Positions 6,535-13,384 of a stretch of 16,467 nt of DNA are shown piece by piece. The notes beneath the pieces were generated by a model that worked only from the letters and a program-made list of their open reading frames with translations, was not told the origin of the DNA and did not search any database. The stretch is from Candidatus Woesearchaeota archaeon (GTDB lineage Archaea > Nanobdellota > Nanobdellia > Woesearchaeales > GW2011-AR4), in NCBI GenBank assembly GCA_013330825.1, contig DUHN01000043.1, positions 1 through 16,467 on the forward strand, given 5' to 3'. Made by a program: the position numbers and the translations under genes. The number at the start of each line of letters is the position of its first letter. Within the stretch, counting starts at the first letter, position 1.

Positions 6535-6544
6535 CTATTTAAAT
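6535..6544 (+). promoter_or_regulatory. TATA box of the ribosomal operon
   Basis: CTATTTAAAT is a good archaeal TATA box. The predicted transcription start is at about 6566-6567, which gives an 84-base leader before the S19e start codon and places the 5' end exactly at a hairpin. Confidence 0.6.
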
Positions 6545-6566
6545 GCCCTCTATATCCCCTCTTCTG

Positions 6567-6650
6567 CGCTACCACGTAGCGATTCTAGCGCCGCAAGGCG
6601 CGACACGGGAGATAGTAGAACAATAGCGGAACCGCAGGCAGGGATTCACC
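6567..6650 (+). promoter_or_regulatory. Structured 5' leader of the rps19e operon
   Basis: Three local stems can be drawn directly. CGCTAC (6567-6572) pairs with GTAGCG (6576-6581) over a three-base loop. GCGCC (6588-6592) pairs with GGCGC (6597-6601) over GCAA, a GNRA tetraloop. GCG (6626-6628) can pair with CGC (6633-6635). TTCTA (6583-6587) and TAGAA (6616-6620) can enclose the tetraloop hairpin. A folded leader before a ribosomal protein could be a self-regulatory binding site, but no known motif is recognised and the function is inference. Confidence 0.45.
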
Positions 6651-7241
6651 ATGACAACCATCTATGACGTCGACGTAGGGGAGCTCATCCCTCAGGTGGC
6701 GAAGCAGCTCAAGGAGCAGAAGCTCGTTGCGCCCCCGGAATGGGCGAAGTTCGTCAAGACGGGCGTGCACAAGGAACGGCCGCCGGTCGATCAGGACTGG
6801 TGGTATGTCCGCGCCGCGGCTGTCCTCAGGACGGTCTACAGGCAAGGGCCCATCGGCGTCTCGAAATTGAGGACGAAGTACGGCGGCAAGCAGAACACCG
6901 GCTACAAGCCCGAGCACCAGTACAAGGGCTCCGGCAGCGTCGCGAGGAAGGTGTTGCAGCAGCTCGAGAAGTCCGGCCTCATCAAGCAGGAGCAGAGAGG
7001 CATCCACAAGGGAAGGGTCATCACCCCGAAAGGGAAATCATTGCTCGACAAGGCCGCGTCCCACATCTCGAAGAGTTCCGGAAAGCCGGGGGTGCAGGTG
7101 GGGGCCAAAGAGCAGCCGGCGGCGCAGGAGAAGCCCGCGAAACAGGAAAAGCCGGCGACGGCCCCCGAGAAGGCGCATCCGGCAGCAGAGGAGAAGCCCG
7201 TCCCGGCTCAGGAGAATCCAGAGCCCCGGCAGGCGTCATGA
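6651..7241 (+). CDS. rps19e: Ribosomal protein S19e (eS19) with long C-terminal tail
   Basis: A small-subunit ribosomal protein of archaea and eukaryotes. Residues 1-143 carry the family: TIYDVDVGELIPQVA, the WAKFVKTG and ERPPVDQDWWYVRAAA segments, YRQGPIGVSKLRTKYGG, and the C-terminal winged-helix part ending RGRVITPKGKSLLD-like. Archaeal S19e is usually about 150 residues; this one has 196. The extra part, from about residue 145, is a Pro/Ala/Glu/Lys-rich tail with repeated QEKPA-like units and no predicted fold. The stop overlaps the ATG of the PDCD5 gene (ATGA), so translation is likely coupled. The leader before the gene is structured. Identity is sure. Confidence 0.95.
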   Translation: MTTIYDVDVGELIPQVAKQLKEQKLVAPPEWAKFVKTGVHKERPPVDQDWWYVRAAAVLRTVYRQGPIGVSKLRTKYGGKQNTGYKPEHQYKGSGSVARKVLQQLEKSGLIKQEQRGIHKGRVITPKGKSLLDKAASHISKSSGKPGVQVGAKEQPAAQEKPAKQEKPATAPEKAHPAAEEKPVPAQENPEPRQAS

Positions 7242-7573
7242 TCATGTCCGAGTTCGACGAGATCCGAAAGAGGAAGCTCGAGCAGCTCAGGAGGCTGCAA
7301 TCGGCGCAAGGCCAGCAATCCCCGGGAGAGGACAACCTGGCGCAGCAGATCGCCCAACTGGAGTCCATGGTGAAGCCCGCATTCACCCGCGAGGCGCTGG
7401 AGCGCTACGGCACCATCAAGACGGCTTTCCCCGAGAAGGCGGTGCAGGTCCTGGTCGTGCTGGCGCAGTTCATCCAGTCCGGCAAGGTGAAGCACGTGGA
7501 CGATGACCTGTTGAAGAAGCTGCTCACCCAATTGACTCCCAAGAAAAGGGAGACGCAGATACGAGGCATCTGA
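7238..7573 (+). CDS. PDCD5/TFAR19-family DNA-binding protein
   Basis: A 111-residue protein (109 if the ATG at 7244 is used) of the PDCD5 family, a small three-helix-bundle protein with reported DNA-binding ability and unclear role. The family pattern is clear: a charged N-terminal helix (EFDEIRKRKLEQLRRLQ), a Gln-rich linker, then LAQQIAQLESMVKPAFTREALERYGTIK and KAVQVLVVLAQFIQSGKVKHVDDDLLKKLL, ending with the basic KKRETQI segment. The gene overlaps the S19e stop by 4 bases and lies directly between S19e and L39e, its usual place in archaeal operons. Confidence 0.93.
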   Translation: MIMSEFDEIRKRKLEQLRRLQSAQGQQSPGEDNLAQQIAQLESMVKPAFTREALERYGTIKTAFPEKAVQVLVVLAQFIQSGKVKHVDDDLLKKLLTQLTPKKRETQIRGI

Positions 7574-7577
7574 TCGC

Positions 7578-7751
7578 ATGGCACGGCACAAGCATCCCAG
7601 CAGGAAGAAGCGCCTGGCGAAGAGGCATCGCCAGACGCGGTGGGCGCCGTTCTGGACCGTGCCGAAAATCTACGGCAAGAACCGGAGGGTGCATCCGGGC
7701 AGGCATACCGCCAAGAAGAGGAGCTGGCGCAGGACGAAGACAGGGGCATAA
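7578..7751 (+). CDS. rpl39e: Ribosomal protein L39e (eL39)
   Basis: A 57-residue very basic protein of the large ribosomal subunit, where L39e lines the exit tunnel. The start ATG follows the PDCD5 stop by 4 bases. The family features are visible: MARHKHPSRKKRLAKRHRQ at the N-terminus, WAPFWTVPK in the middle, and the C-terminal RSWRRTKTGA, which corresponds to the conserved RHWRRTKL ending. It is several residues longer than the usual 50-51, because of an insertion around IYGKNRRVHPGRHTAK. The gene is easily missed because of its length. Confidence 0.92.
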   Translation: MARHKHPSRKKRLAKRHRQTRWAPFWTVPKIYGKNRRVHPGRHTAKKRSWRRTKTGA

Positions 7752-7785
7752 CTAACCATCTCCATAACCGGTAACACTATCCACC

Positions 7786-8331
7786 ATGGCAAAGGAAGAA
7801 TCATCAAAGGTCGTGCTGGAGCGCACCTACACCATCCCCCTCTCACGTGAACTGCTGAAGGTGCCGGCGTACAAGAAGGCGAAGAAGGCAGTGAGGACCG
7901 TCCAGGCATTCATCAGGAAGCACATGAAGGCGGAGAAAGTGCTCGTCGGCCAGCACCTCAACATGAAATTGTGGGAGCACGGCATCAAGAACCCGCCGAA
8001 GAACATCAAGGTCACGACGACGAAAGATGACAAGGGAGTCGTCAGGGTCGAGCTCTTCGGCGCGCCGAAAGAGGAGCCGAAGAAGGAATCGAAGGTGAAG
8101 CCAGCCAAGAAGATTGTCGAGGCAGAGGCCAAGCCGCTGGAAGAGGCCGTCGCCGGCAAGGCTGGAGGGGAGAAGCCCAAGGAAGCCAAGGAAGAAGAGG
8201 CGGAGAAGGACGAGAAGGAAGACATTGCGGAGCAGAAGAAAGAGCTCTCGCAGACGCACCATCATGCCCCCAAGCAGCCCAAGGAGGCGCATTTCGAGGA
8301 CATCCATCCCCGGGCGCCGAAGCATCAATAA
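7786..8331 (+). CDS. rpl31e: Ribosomal protein L31e (eL31) with long charged, His-containing tail
   Basis: Large-subunit protein near the exit tunnel. The core is residues 1-93: VVLERTYTIPLSRELLKVP, KKAKKAVRTVQAFIRKHMKAE, then LNMKLWEHGIKNPPKNIKV and a final strand VVRVELFGA. Archaeal L31e is commonly about 90 residues; this protein has 181. From about residue 94 it is a Lys/Glu/Ala-rich low-complexity extension that ends in a His- and Pro-rich stretch (QTHHHAPKQP...IHPRAPKHQ). It follows L39e by 34 bases and closes the operon. The eIF6 gene often found next in archaea is not here. Core identity is sure; the tail has no assigned role. Confidence 0.93.
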   Translation: MAKEESSKVVLERTYTIPLSRELLKVPAYKKAKKAVRTVQAFIRKHMKAEKVLVGQHLNMKLWEHGIKNPPKNIKVTTTKDDKGVVRVELFGAPKEEPKKESKVKPAKKIVEAEAKPLEEAVAGKAGGEKPKEAKEEEAEKDEKEDIAEQKKELSQTHHHAPKQPKEAHFEDIHPRAPKHQ

Positions 8332-8363
8332 AGTCATCTTTCTTGAGTAGTTAATCTGGTAAC

Positions 8364-8371
8364 TTTTATAA
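8364..8371 (+). promoter_or_regulatory. TATA box for the unknown 194-residue protein
   Basis: TTTTATAA is centred about 27 bases before the ATG at 8395. No ribosome binding site is present, so the message is probably leaderless. Confidence 0.55.
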
Positions 8372-8394
8372 GCTCACGCTTGCTCCTCTTGCGC

Positions 8395-8976
8395 ATGCCT
8401 TTGCTTTTGACCCACAAGGAATTGATCAATCCTTCCCTTGAATTTATGCCCTTCCATACGCCCCGCTACATCCCTATCCATCCGGATGTCTATGAGTCGC
8501 CATTCGCTTTCACTGCCGGCCATGCCGATGCTGTCCTGAAGGCCCTTCCAGAATATATCCAAGAAGACGCTCTTGCCCTGGGCAGGAAACTGCCTTCCCT
8601 CTCTTTTGAAAAAGAAAGGCTTGATGATATTCTTACCGAACCCAGCCTCATGAGGGCAACAGCCAATGAGGGGACTGCCGTAGGCTTTGGATTCGGGTCC
8701 GTCAACATCGCCATGGGAAAGCGGACAGATCCCCAGGATTACATGACCGAGATAGTTGGAGGGGGCCTCTCTGGAGGGTATCGGAGCATACTGCCCCGGG
8801 AAAAAATCCGTGCGTATGATTTTTTCAGGGGAGCGCATGCGGCCAACGGAACCTATCAGCTGCGCACATGGTACGCCCACAACATCCATGACGGGGGCCC
8901 CGAGGTGCTTCTCCTCATGCGCAATTTTGCCATTGCCTTCAACAATGAAGGGATGAAACGGCTTGGCATGCAGTGA
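8395..8976 (+). CDS. Protein of unknown function (193 residues)
   Basis: The ATG at 8395 is chosen because the TATA box at 8364-8371 puts the transcription start on it; in-frame TTG codons upstream would lie outside the mRNA. The protein is soluble, with no signal or membrane helix. Segments that stand out are IPIHPDVYESPFAFTAGHADAV, a helical region with LPEYIQEDALALGRKL, a Gly-rich stretch AVGFGFGSVNIAMGKR, then IVGGGLSGGYRSILPREKI and the aromatic TYQLRTWYAHNI. The Gly-rich pieces are not a Walker or Rossmann motif in a form I recognise. It stands alone between the ribosomal operon and the cupredoxin gene, each with its own promoter. Family not recognised. Confidence 0.65.
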   Translation: MPLLLTHKELINPSLEFMPFHTPRYIPIHPDVYESPFAFTAGHADAVLKALPEYIQEDALALGRKLPSLSFEKERLDDILTEPSLMRATANEGTAVGFGFGSVNIAMGKRTDPQDYMTEIVGGGLSGGYRSILPREKIRAYDFFRGAHAANGTYQLRTWYAHNIHDGGPEVLLLMRNFAIAFNNEGMKRLGMQ

Positions 8977-9019
8977 TCCCCCCTTCTTCCGTTCCTTGTT
9001 ACCATCCTGTCACAAAACA

Positions 9020-9029
9020 CTTATAAATA
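9020..9029 (+). promoter_or_regulatory. TATA box for the CuA-like lipoprotein gene
   Basis: CTTATAAATA predicts a start near 9052 and a short leader of about 19 bases that contains AAGGTGA (9060-9066), a good ribosome binding site 4 bases before the ATG at 9071. Confidence 0.6.
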
Positions 9030-9070
9030 TCTCCCTTGCTTTCTGCCACAAGACCACTAAAGGTGATACG

Positions 9071-9565
9071 ATGAAAAGAATCATTATTGCATTGGCCGTC
9101 CTGATGTTTCTGGTCGTGGGATGCTCGCAGGCCCCTCCGGCGCAGCAGGCAGCGCCAGAGCCGTCACAGCAGCAGACAATTGTGGTGCCATCTTCCGATG
9201 GCGATGCGCAGCAATCATCTCAGGAGCAGCCCGCGCAGCAGGCGACAACGCCGCAGACCGAAGACACCGCTGCCTCCGCATCGGATTCCACGGTGAAGGA
9301 GTTTGACATGACCGCCAAGCGCTTCGCCTTCAGCCCCAACGTCATCACGGTCAACAGGGGAGACACGGTGCGGCTGCACATCACCGCCCAGGATGTCGCG
9401 CACGGCATCGCCATCCCGGAGTTCGGCGTGAATGTCTACCTTCCCGTCGGCAAGACCGTTGACGCGGAGTTCATCGCGGACCAGCCGGGCGAGTTCCCCT
9501 TCCGGTGCAACGTGTTCTGCGGCGACGGCCACCAGGGCATGACCGGGAAAGTGGTCGTCAACTGA
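9071..9565 (+). CDS. Lipoprotein cupredoxin with a CuA-type copper site
   Basis: A 164-residue exported protein. The ATG at 9071 is set by AAGGTGA upstream and by the lipoprotein signal that follows: MKR, hydrophobic core, then VVGC with Cys18. Residues 19-75 are a Gln/Ala/Ser/Pro-rich linker. Residues 76-164 are a cupredoxin: AKRFAFSPNVITVNRGDTVRL, a first His ligand in DVAHGIAI (His111), and the ligand loop CNVFCGDGHQGM, giving Cys146, Cys150, His154 and Met157. That CxxxCxxxHxxM loop is the binuclear CuA centre of cytochrome c oxidase subunit II and related proteins; Val replaces the usual Glu, which binds only by its backbone. The N-terminal membrane helices of subunit II are absent. It probably moves single electrons outside the membrane, or handles copper. 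No oxidase subunit I is in the window. Confidence 0.87.
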   Translation: MKRIIIALAVLMFLVVGCSQAPPAQQAAPEPSQQQTIVVPSSDGDAQQSSQEQPAQQATTPQTEDTAASASDSTVKEFDMTAKRFAFSPNVITVNRGDTVRLHITAQDVAHGIAIPEFGVNVYLPVGKTVDAEFIADQPGEFPFRCNVFCGDGHQGMTGKVVVN

Positions 9566-9566
9566 G

Positions 9567-9592
9567 CTTTTTTCTCTTTTCTTCTCCTTTTC
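9567..9592 (+). terminator. Pyrimidine-rich terminator after the cupredoxin gene
   Basis: Directly after the stop codon comes an almost pure T/C tract with runs of up to seven T, and no hairpin. This is the usual look of an archaeal intrinsic terminator and separates the gene from the next promoter at 9605. Confidence 0.55.
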
Positions 9593-9604
9593 ATAGACCA
9601 GAAC

Positions 9605-9614
9605 ATATTTAAAA
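9605..9614 (+). promoter_or_regulatory. TATA box for the kinase-threonine synthase fusion gene
   Basis: ATATTTAAAA is centred about 26 bases before the ATG at 9635, so this message also appears leaderless. Confidence 0.6.
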
Positions 9615-9634
9615 TCCCCTTAAAAACCAGCTTC

Positions 9635-11437
9635 ATGCAGGGAATACTCCTCACGGGGATGCCCTATGCGGGAAAAAGCACCGCGGGGAAGGAGGTCGCG
9701 GACCTATTGGGATTCCAGTTCTTTGATGGGGACACGGAGATAGAGAAGCTCCACCCCGACAGGCAGAGATACCTTGACGAGAATGGGGATGACGCCTACA
9801 TCGACATGGAAGCGAAGGTCATCATGGGCCTTCCCCTCAAAAAAGTCGTCCACGCCCCGGGAGGGAGCATCATCTATTCCAAGGACGTGAAGAGCCACCT
9901 GAAGGATTGCTTCAAGGTCTACCTCAAGGTCTCGCTTGACGTTCTCAAGGAGAGGATAACAGACGATGACCGGCGGGGCATCGTGCGGCTGAAGCACAAG
10001 GGAATCGGTGCCCTTTACGCGGAGAGGGAACGGCTGTTCAATGAATACTTTGACGCCACTCTTGCCGTGGACGGCCTTGATCCCGATACCGTCGCGCGGG
10101 CAATCGTCAGCCTCTATGCGCTGCACAACCTCACAACAGAGAAGCGCGGGATGCGCTATGTCAGCACGAACGGCCATTCGACAGCGTCTTTCTCCGAGGC
10201 CATGAAACTCGGGCTTGCCCCGGATAAAGGGCTGTTCGTGCCGGAGACCATCCCCTCCTTCCCGGCAGAGCGGCTGCGGCTGATGAGGCATCTCACCTAT
10301 CCGCAGACCGCCTTCGTGGTGATGCGGCAGTTTGCGGACATTCCCGACGATGGCTTGAGGAAGATGTGCGAGGATGCCTACACTTTTGATGTTCCCATCG
10401 AAGGCCATGAGGACATCACGATCGCGCGGATGGATCGCGGGCCCACGGCCTCCTTCAAGGACTTTGCCGCGCAGCTCCTCTCGCGCATGATGACGCACGC
10501 GGCAGACGGCAGAAAGCTCGCCATACTCACCGCGACATCGGGGGACACCGGGGGGGCGGTCGCGGCTGCGTTCAAGGGGCTTCCCCATGCCCAGGTCGCG
10601 ATACTGATGCCCCTGGGAGAGGTCACGGACACCCAGCGCCGCCAGATGACCACGGCTGGGGGCAACATCACCGCGGTATGCGTGAAGGGGACATTCGACG
10701 ACTGCCAGGCGCTGGCGAAGCGGGCATTCTCTGAAATGAAGGGGCTGTCCTCCGCGAACTCCATCTCCGTCGGACGGCTGCTGCCGCAGGTCGCCTACCA
10801 TTTCTATGTGTGGGGCAGGAGCGGCGCCGACACCATCGTTGTCCCGTCAGGGAATCTCGGCAGCCTTGTCGCGGGCATCATCGCGAAAAGAATTGGCCTT
10901 CCCGTGCGTTTCATCGCCGCGGTCAATGCCAATGACGAGGTGCCCCGGTTCTTTTCCTCCGGCTCGTATGCGCCCGTGGTGCCGTCGAAGGCATGCATCT
11001 CCAACGCCATGAACATCGGCAACCCGAGCAACCTCGCGCGCCTGGTGTGGCTGTACGACGGCAGGATGGATGAGAAGGGGAACATCCTCAAACAGCCGGA
11101 CATGGAAGCCATGAAGAAGGACATCCTTGCTGTCAGCATCACCGATGACGAGACCAGGAAGGCCATCAAGGATGCGTATGCGAAGGGAATCGTCTTGGAG
11201 CCGCACGGCGCGGTGGGCTATGCAGCAGTGCAGAAGCTCTCCTCCAAAGGACTGGGCAAGGCCGTGCTGCTGGAGACTGCGCATCCCGTGAAATTTCCCC
11301 GGGAGCTGAAGGCGGCGGGAGTGCCGTTCACCGTCCCACTTTCCCTTGCCGGCCTGGAGAAGCTGGAGGAGCATTACCTCACGATTGAGCCTGATTTTGG
11401 GGAATTGCGGAAGATCATCAGCCGCATGCAACAGTGA
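9635..11437 (+). CDS. Fusion of a shikimate-kinase-like domain with threonine synthase
   Basis: A 600-residue two-domain cytoplasmic protein. Residues 1-165 are a P-loop kinase of the shikimate-kinase type: Walker A GMPYAGKST (Lys14), the FFDGDTEIE strand (Asp31, Asp33), HAPGGSIIYS, and the LYAERERLFNEYFDATLAVDG end. Residues 173-600 are threonine synthase, a PLP enzyme that converts O-phosphohomoserine to threonine: YVSTNG..STASFSEAMKLGLAPDKGLFVPE, the PLP lysine in GPTASFKDFAAQLL (Lys275), TATSGDTGGAV and VPSGNLGSLVAG. The same domain pair occurs in vertebrate THNSL1. Because no separate homoserine kinase is in the window, the first domain may phosphorylate homoserine and pass the product on, but this is inference; it could equally be a shikimate kinase or have lost activity. 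Threonine synthase identity is sure. Confidence 0.92.
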   Translation: MQGILLTGMPYAGKSTAGKEVADLLGFQFFDGDTEIEKLHPDRQRYLDENGDDAYIDMEAKVIMGLPLKKVVHAPGGSIIYSKDVKSHLKDCFKVYLKVSLDVLKERITDDDRRGIVRLKHKGIGALYAERERLFNEYFDATLAVDGLDPDTVARAIVSLYALHNLTTEKRGMRYVSTNGHSTASFSEAMKLGLAPDKGLFVPETIPSFPAERLRLMRHLTYPQTAFVVMRQFADIPDDGLRKMCEDAYTFDVPIEGHEDITIARMDRGPTASFKDFAAQLLSRMMTHAADGRKLAILTATSGDTGGAVAAAFKGLPHAQVAILMPLGEVTDTQRRQMTTAGGNITAVCVKGTFDDCQALAKRAFSEMKGLSSANSISVGRLLPQVAYHFYVWGRSGADTIVVPSGNLGSLVAGIIAKRIGLPVRFIAAVNANDEVPRFFSSGSYAPVVPSKACISNAMNIGNPSNLARLVWLYDGRMDEKGNILKQPDMEAMKKDILAVSITDDETRKAIKDAYAKGIVLEPHGAVGYAAVQKLSSKGLGKAVLLETAHPVKFPRELKAAGVPFTVPLSLAGLEKLEEHYLTIEPDFGELRKIISRMQQ

Positions 11438-11444
11438 GCGACAG

Positions 11445-11455
11445 TTTTATTAAAA
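11445..11455 (+). promoter_or_regulatory. TATA box for the Cbf5 gene
   Basis: TTTTATTAAAA is centred at 11450. The distance is 21 bases to the ATG at 11471 and 27 to the ATG at 11477, so the second ATG may be the true leaderless start. Confidence 0.55.
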
Positions 11456-11470
11456 CTCTTCTTAATCCTT

Positions 11471-12493
11471 ATGCGCATGGGCACCCTCCTTCCCTTCGAG
11501 AGATTTCCGCGCGAGGTCATTGTCAAGGCGGAAGGCAAGGCCGATCCGGCCGTGGGATGCGCTCCGGAGCAGCGGCCCATGGAGCAGCTCCTGGATTTCG
11601 GCATCGTCAACGTGGACAAGCCGAAAGGGCCGACATCCCACCAGGTCAGCGACTATCTCCAGAAGATTCTCCACATCGGGAAGGCCGGCCATTCCGGTAC
11701 GCTTGACCCTGCGGTCACCGGGGTGCTGCCCATCGCTTTGGGAAAGGGGACGAGGGTGGTCCAGGCGCTGCTGACGTCCGGCAAGGAATACGTCGCGGTC
11801 ATGCACCTCCACAAGCCGGTGGAGGAGAAGCACCTGCGCCATATCTGCCAGTCCTTCGTCGGCAGGATCGAGCAGCTTCCCCCGATCAAGAGCGCGGTCA
11901 AGCGGCAGCTGCGGATGAGGACCGTGTATTATCTGGATATTCTCGAGATCGACGGGCAGGACGTGCTGTTCACGGTGGGCTGCGAAGCCGGCACCTACAT
12001 CCGGAAGCTGATCCACGACATCGGCAAGAGGCTGGGCTGCGGCGCGCACATGGCGGAATTGCGGAGGACGAAGGCAGGCCCGTTCAGGGAAGGCACCCTG
12101 GTGACCTTGCAGGACCTCACCGACGCCTATCATTACTGGAAACAGGACCATGATGAAACCCAGCTGAGGAGGATGGTGCAGCCCGTGGAGAGCGGCGTCG
12201 CGCACCTTCCAAAGATATGGGTGTTCGACCAGGCAGTTTCGAGCCTGTGCCACGGCATCGACCTGAAGGCGCCGGGCGTCTCGAAGTTCACCTCCCCGAT
12301 GGAAAAGGGGGAGATGGCCGCATTATTGACCCTGAAGGGGGAATTGATCGCTTTGGGCACGTGCCAGATGGGCGCTGATGATCTGAAGGCCAGGGAGAAA
12401 GGGGTCACCGCCTCGACGGACAAGGTGTTCATGGACGCGAAGGCGTATTCCGCCAAAAGGATTATTAAAGGGAAAGCGGAACCTCCGGCATAG
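11471..12493 (+). CDS. cbf5: tRNA/rRNA pseudouridine synthase Cbf5 (TruB family)
   Basis: The catalytic subunit of archaeal H/ACA ribonucleoproteins, which converts uridine to pseudouridine in rRNA guided by small RNAs, and which can also modify tRNA position 55. Family motifs appear in order: FGIVNVDKPKGPTSHQV, KAGHSGTLDPAVTGVLPIALGKGTRVVQ with catalytic Asp79, QLPPIKSAVKRQLRMRTVYYLDILEIDG, EAGTYIRKLIHDIG, GAHMAELRRTKAGPF, and a C-terminal PUA domain from about residue 235 (GIDLKAPGVSKF, ALLTLKGELIALG, KVFMDAKAY). The 340-residue length is normal for the archaeal form. An ATG two codons downstream at 11477 fits the promoter spacing better. Nop10, Gar1 and L7Ae partners are not in the window. 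Confidence 0.95.
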   Translation: MRMGTLLPFERFPREVIVKAEGKADPAVGCAPEQRPMEQLLDFGIVNVDKPKGPTSHQVSDYLQKILHIGKAGHSGTLDPAVTGVLPIALGKGTRVVQALLTSGKEYVAVMHLHKPVEEKHLRHICQSFVGRIEQLPPIKSAVKRQLRMRTVYYLDILEIDGQDVLFTVGCEAGTYIRKLIHDIGKRLGCGAHMAELRRTKAGPFREGTLVTLQDLTDAYHYWKQDHDETQLRRMVQPVESGVAHLPKIWVFDQAVSSLCHGIDLKAPGVSKFTSPMEKGEMAALLTLKGELIALGTCQMGADDLKAREKGVTASTDKVFMDAKAYSAKRIIKGKAEPPA

Positions 12494-12544
12494 CGAAACA
12501 AGGCAGGACGCATTCCAAATCCACCCTGCGGACATCGGAAGACC

Positions 12545-13384
12545 ATGGGAACAGTCATTCCACTACCCGGCCACAACACGTTGCGGAAACCCCCTGCATC
12601 CTATTCTCCCGGATCCCTGCCTGAAAAAAGCTACGCGGAAGTCATATTCCTCGCCGCCGTAAAGGAACACGGGTTTTCTCCCAGGAGAGAGCCTCCCATT
12701 GTGCACCAAAAACCGGACCAGCACTCTGCGCAAAACACCCTGCCCGCGCTGATTGCAGGCGATACGATGGATTATACCGGAAGCAACACACAGGCGGAGA
12801 TCCCTTACCAGAACGTCGTCGTTTTGAAAGACTGGAGGAAACAGCAAGAGCCACGCAGCGGACTTGAGTCCAGCGTCACATTCTCCAGATTCAACCAATA
12901 TTATGCCAGCGCCAATCAGGAATACGCTTGCAGCACCGATAGCAGGACAGAGGCGGACATCACAGAAGATAACACCGACAACGCTCTCGGGACATTGAAG
13001 CAGGGGAGGATAAATCCTTCCACTATCCCCACCATAGCAGGCTCAGGACTGCTGTATGCGTGCGCGGACGCCTTGAGCTATGTGAAAAAGTCAAATCTTC
13101 AGATGCCCCTCATAGAGGCAATCTACGATAAGCGATTTGATAAGGATGCCAGCGCAGCGGAATACGCTTGCTGTGCCTTGGCATTTGTGGAGCATCCCAT
13201 CATGCAAAAGCCGCTCATCGACACCATCCTTGCCGGCAAGGGATATTGGGTTGCAGAAGCCGCACTGCCTCTTGTTAAAAATGGAGTATACAAAAATGGG
13301 GCATACATAAAACGTTTACAATCGTTCTTGAGAAAAAAGAAAAAGGTCAATAATCAAATCTTGGGTCCATCGCCTCGCCGATGA
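12545..13384 (+). CDS. Unknown protein with C-terminal HEAT-like helical repeats
   Basis: A 279-residue protein with no signal peptide. GGAAG lies 6 bases before the ATG at 12545; an internal ATG at 12769 is another candidate start. Residues 1-160 are polar, rich in Pro, Ser, Gln and Asn and low in order. Residues 169-258 hold three related helical units: LLYACADALSYVKKSNLQMPLIEAI, then EYACCALAFVEHPIMQKPLIDTI about 36 residues later, then a looser YWVAEAALPLVKNGVYKNGAYI. This looks like short HEAT/Armadillo-type repeats, which usually bind other proteins. The Lys-rich end (LRKKKKV) runs into the convergent zinc-ribbon gene, with a 38-base overlap of the 3' ends. Base use is less GC-rich than in Cbf5. 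Family not recognised. Confidence 0.6.
   Translation: MGTVIPLPGHNTLRKPPASYSPGSLPEKSYAEVIFLAAVKEHGFSPRREPPIVHQKPDQHSAQNTLPALIAGDTMDYTGSNTQAEIPYQNVVVLKDWRKQQEPRSGLESSVTFSRFNQYYASANQEYACSTDSRTEADITEDNTDNALGTLKQGRINPSTIPTIAGSGLLYACADALSYVKKSNLQMPLIEAIYDKRFDKDASAAEYACCALAFVEHPIMQKPLIDTILAGKGYWVAEAALPLVKNGVYKNGAYIKRLQSFLRKKKKVNNQILGPSPRR

Noticed and set aside
6567..6650. tRNA or C/D box small RNA in the S19e leader
   Set aside because: No cloverleaf, no TTC loop and no C or D box; only local hairpins.
9704..10801. Long open frame on the minus strand opposite the kinase-threonine synthase gene (365 codons)
   Set aside because: The plus strand encodes a clear two-domain enzyme; the opposite frame is Arg/His/Gly-rich with no motif, as expected in GC-rich coding DNA.
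11462..12253. Long open frame opposite cbf5
   Set aside because: Shadow of the conserved Cbf5 frame; no promoter and no recognisable protein.
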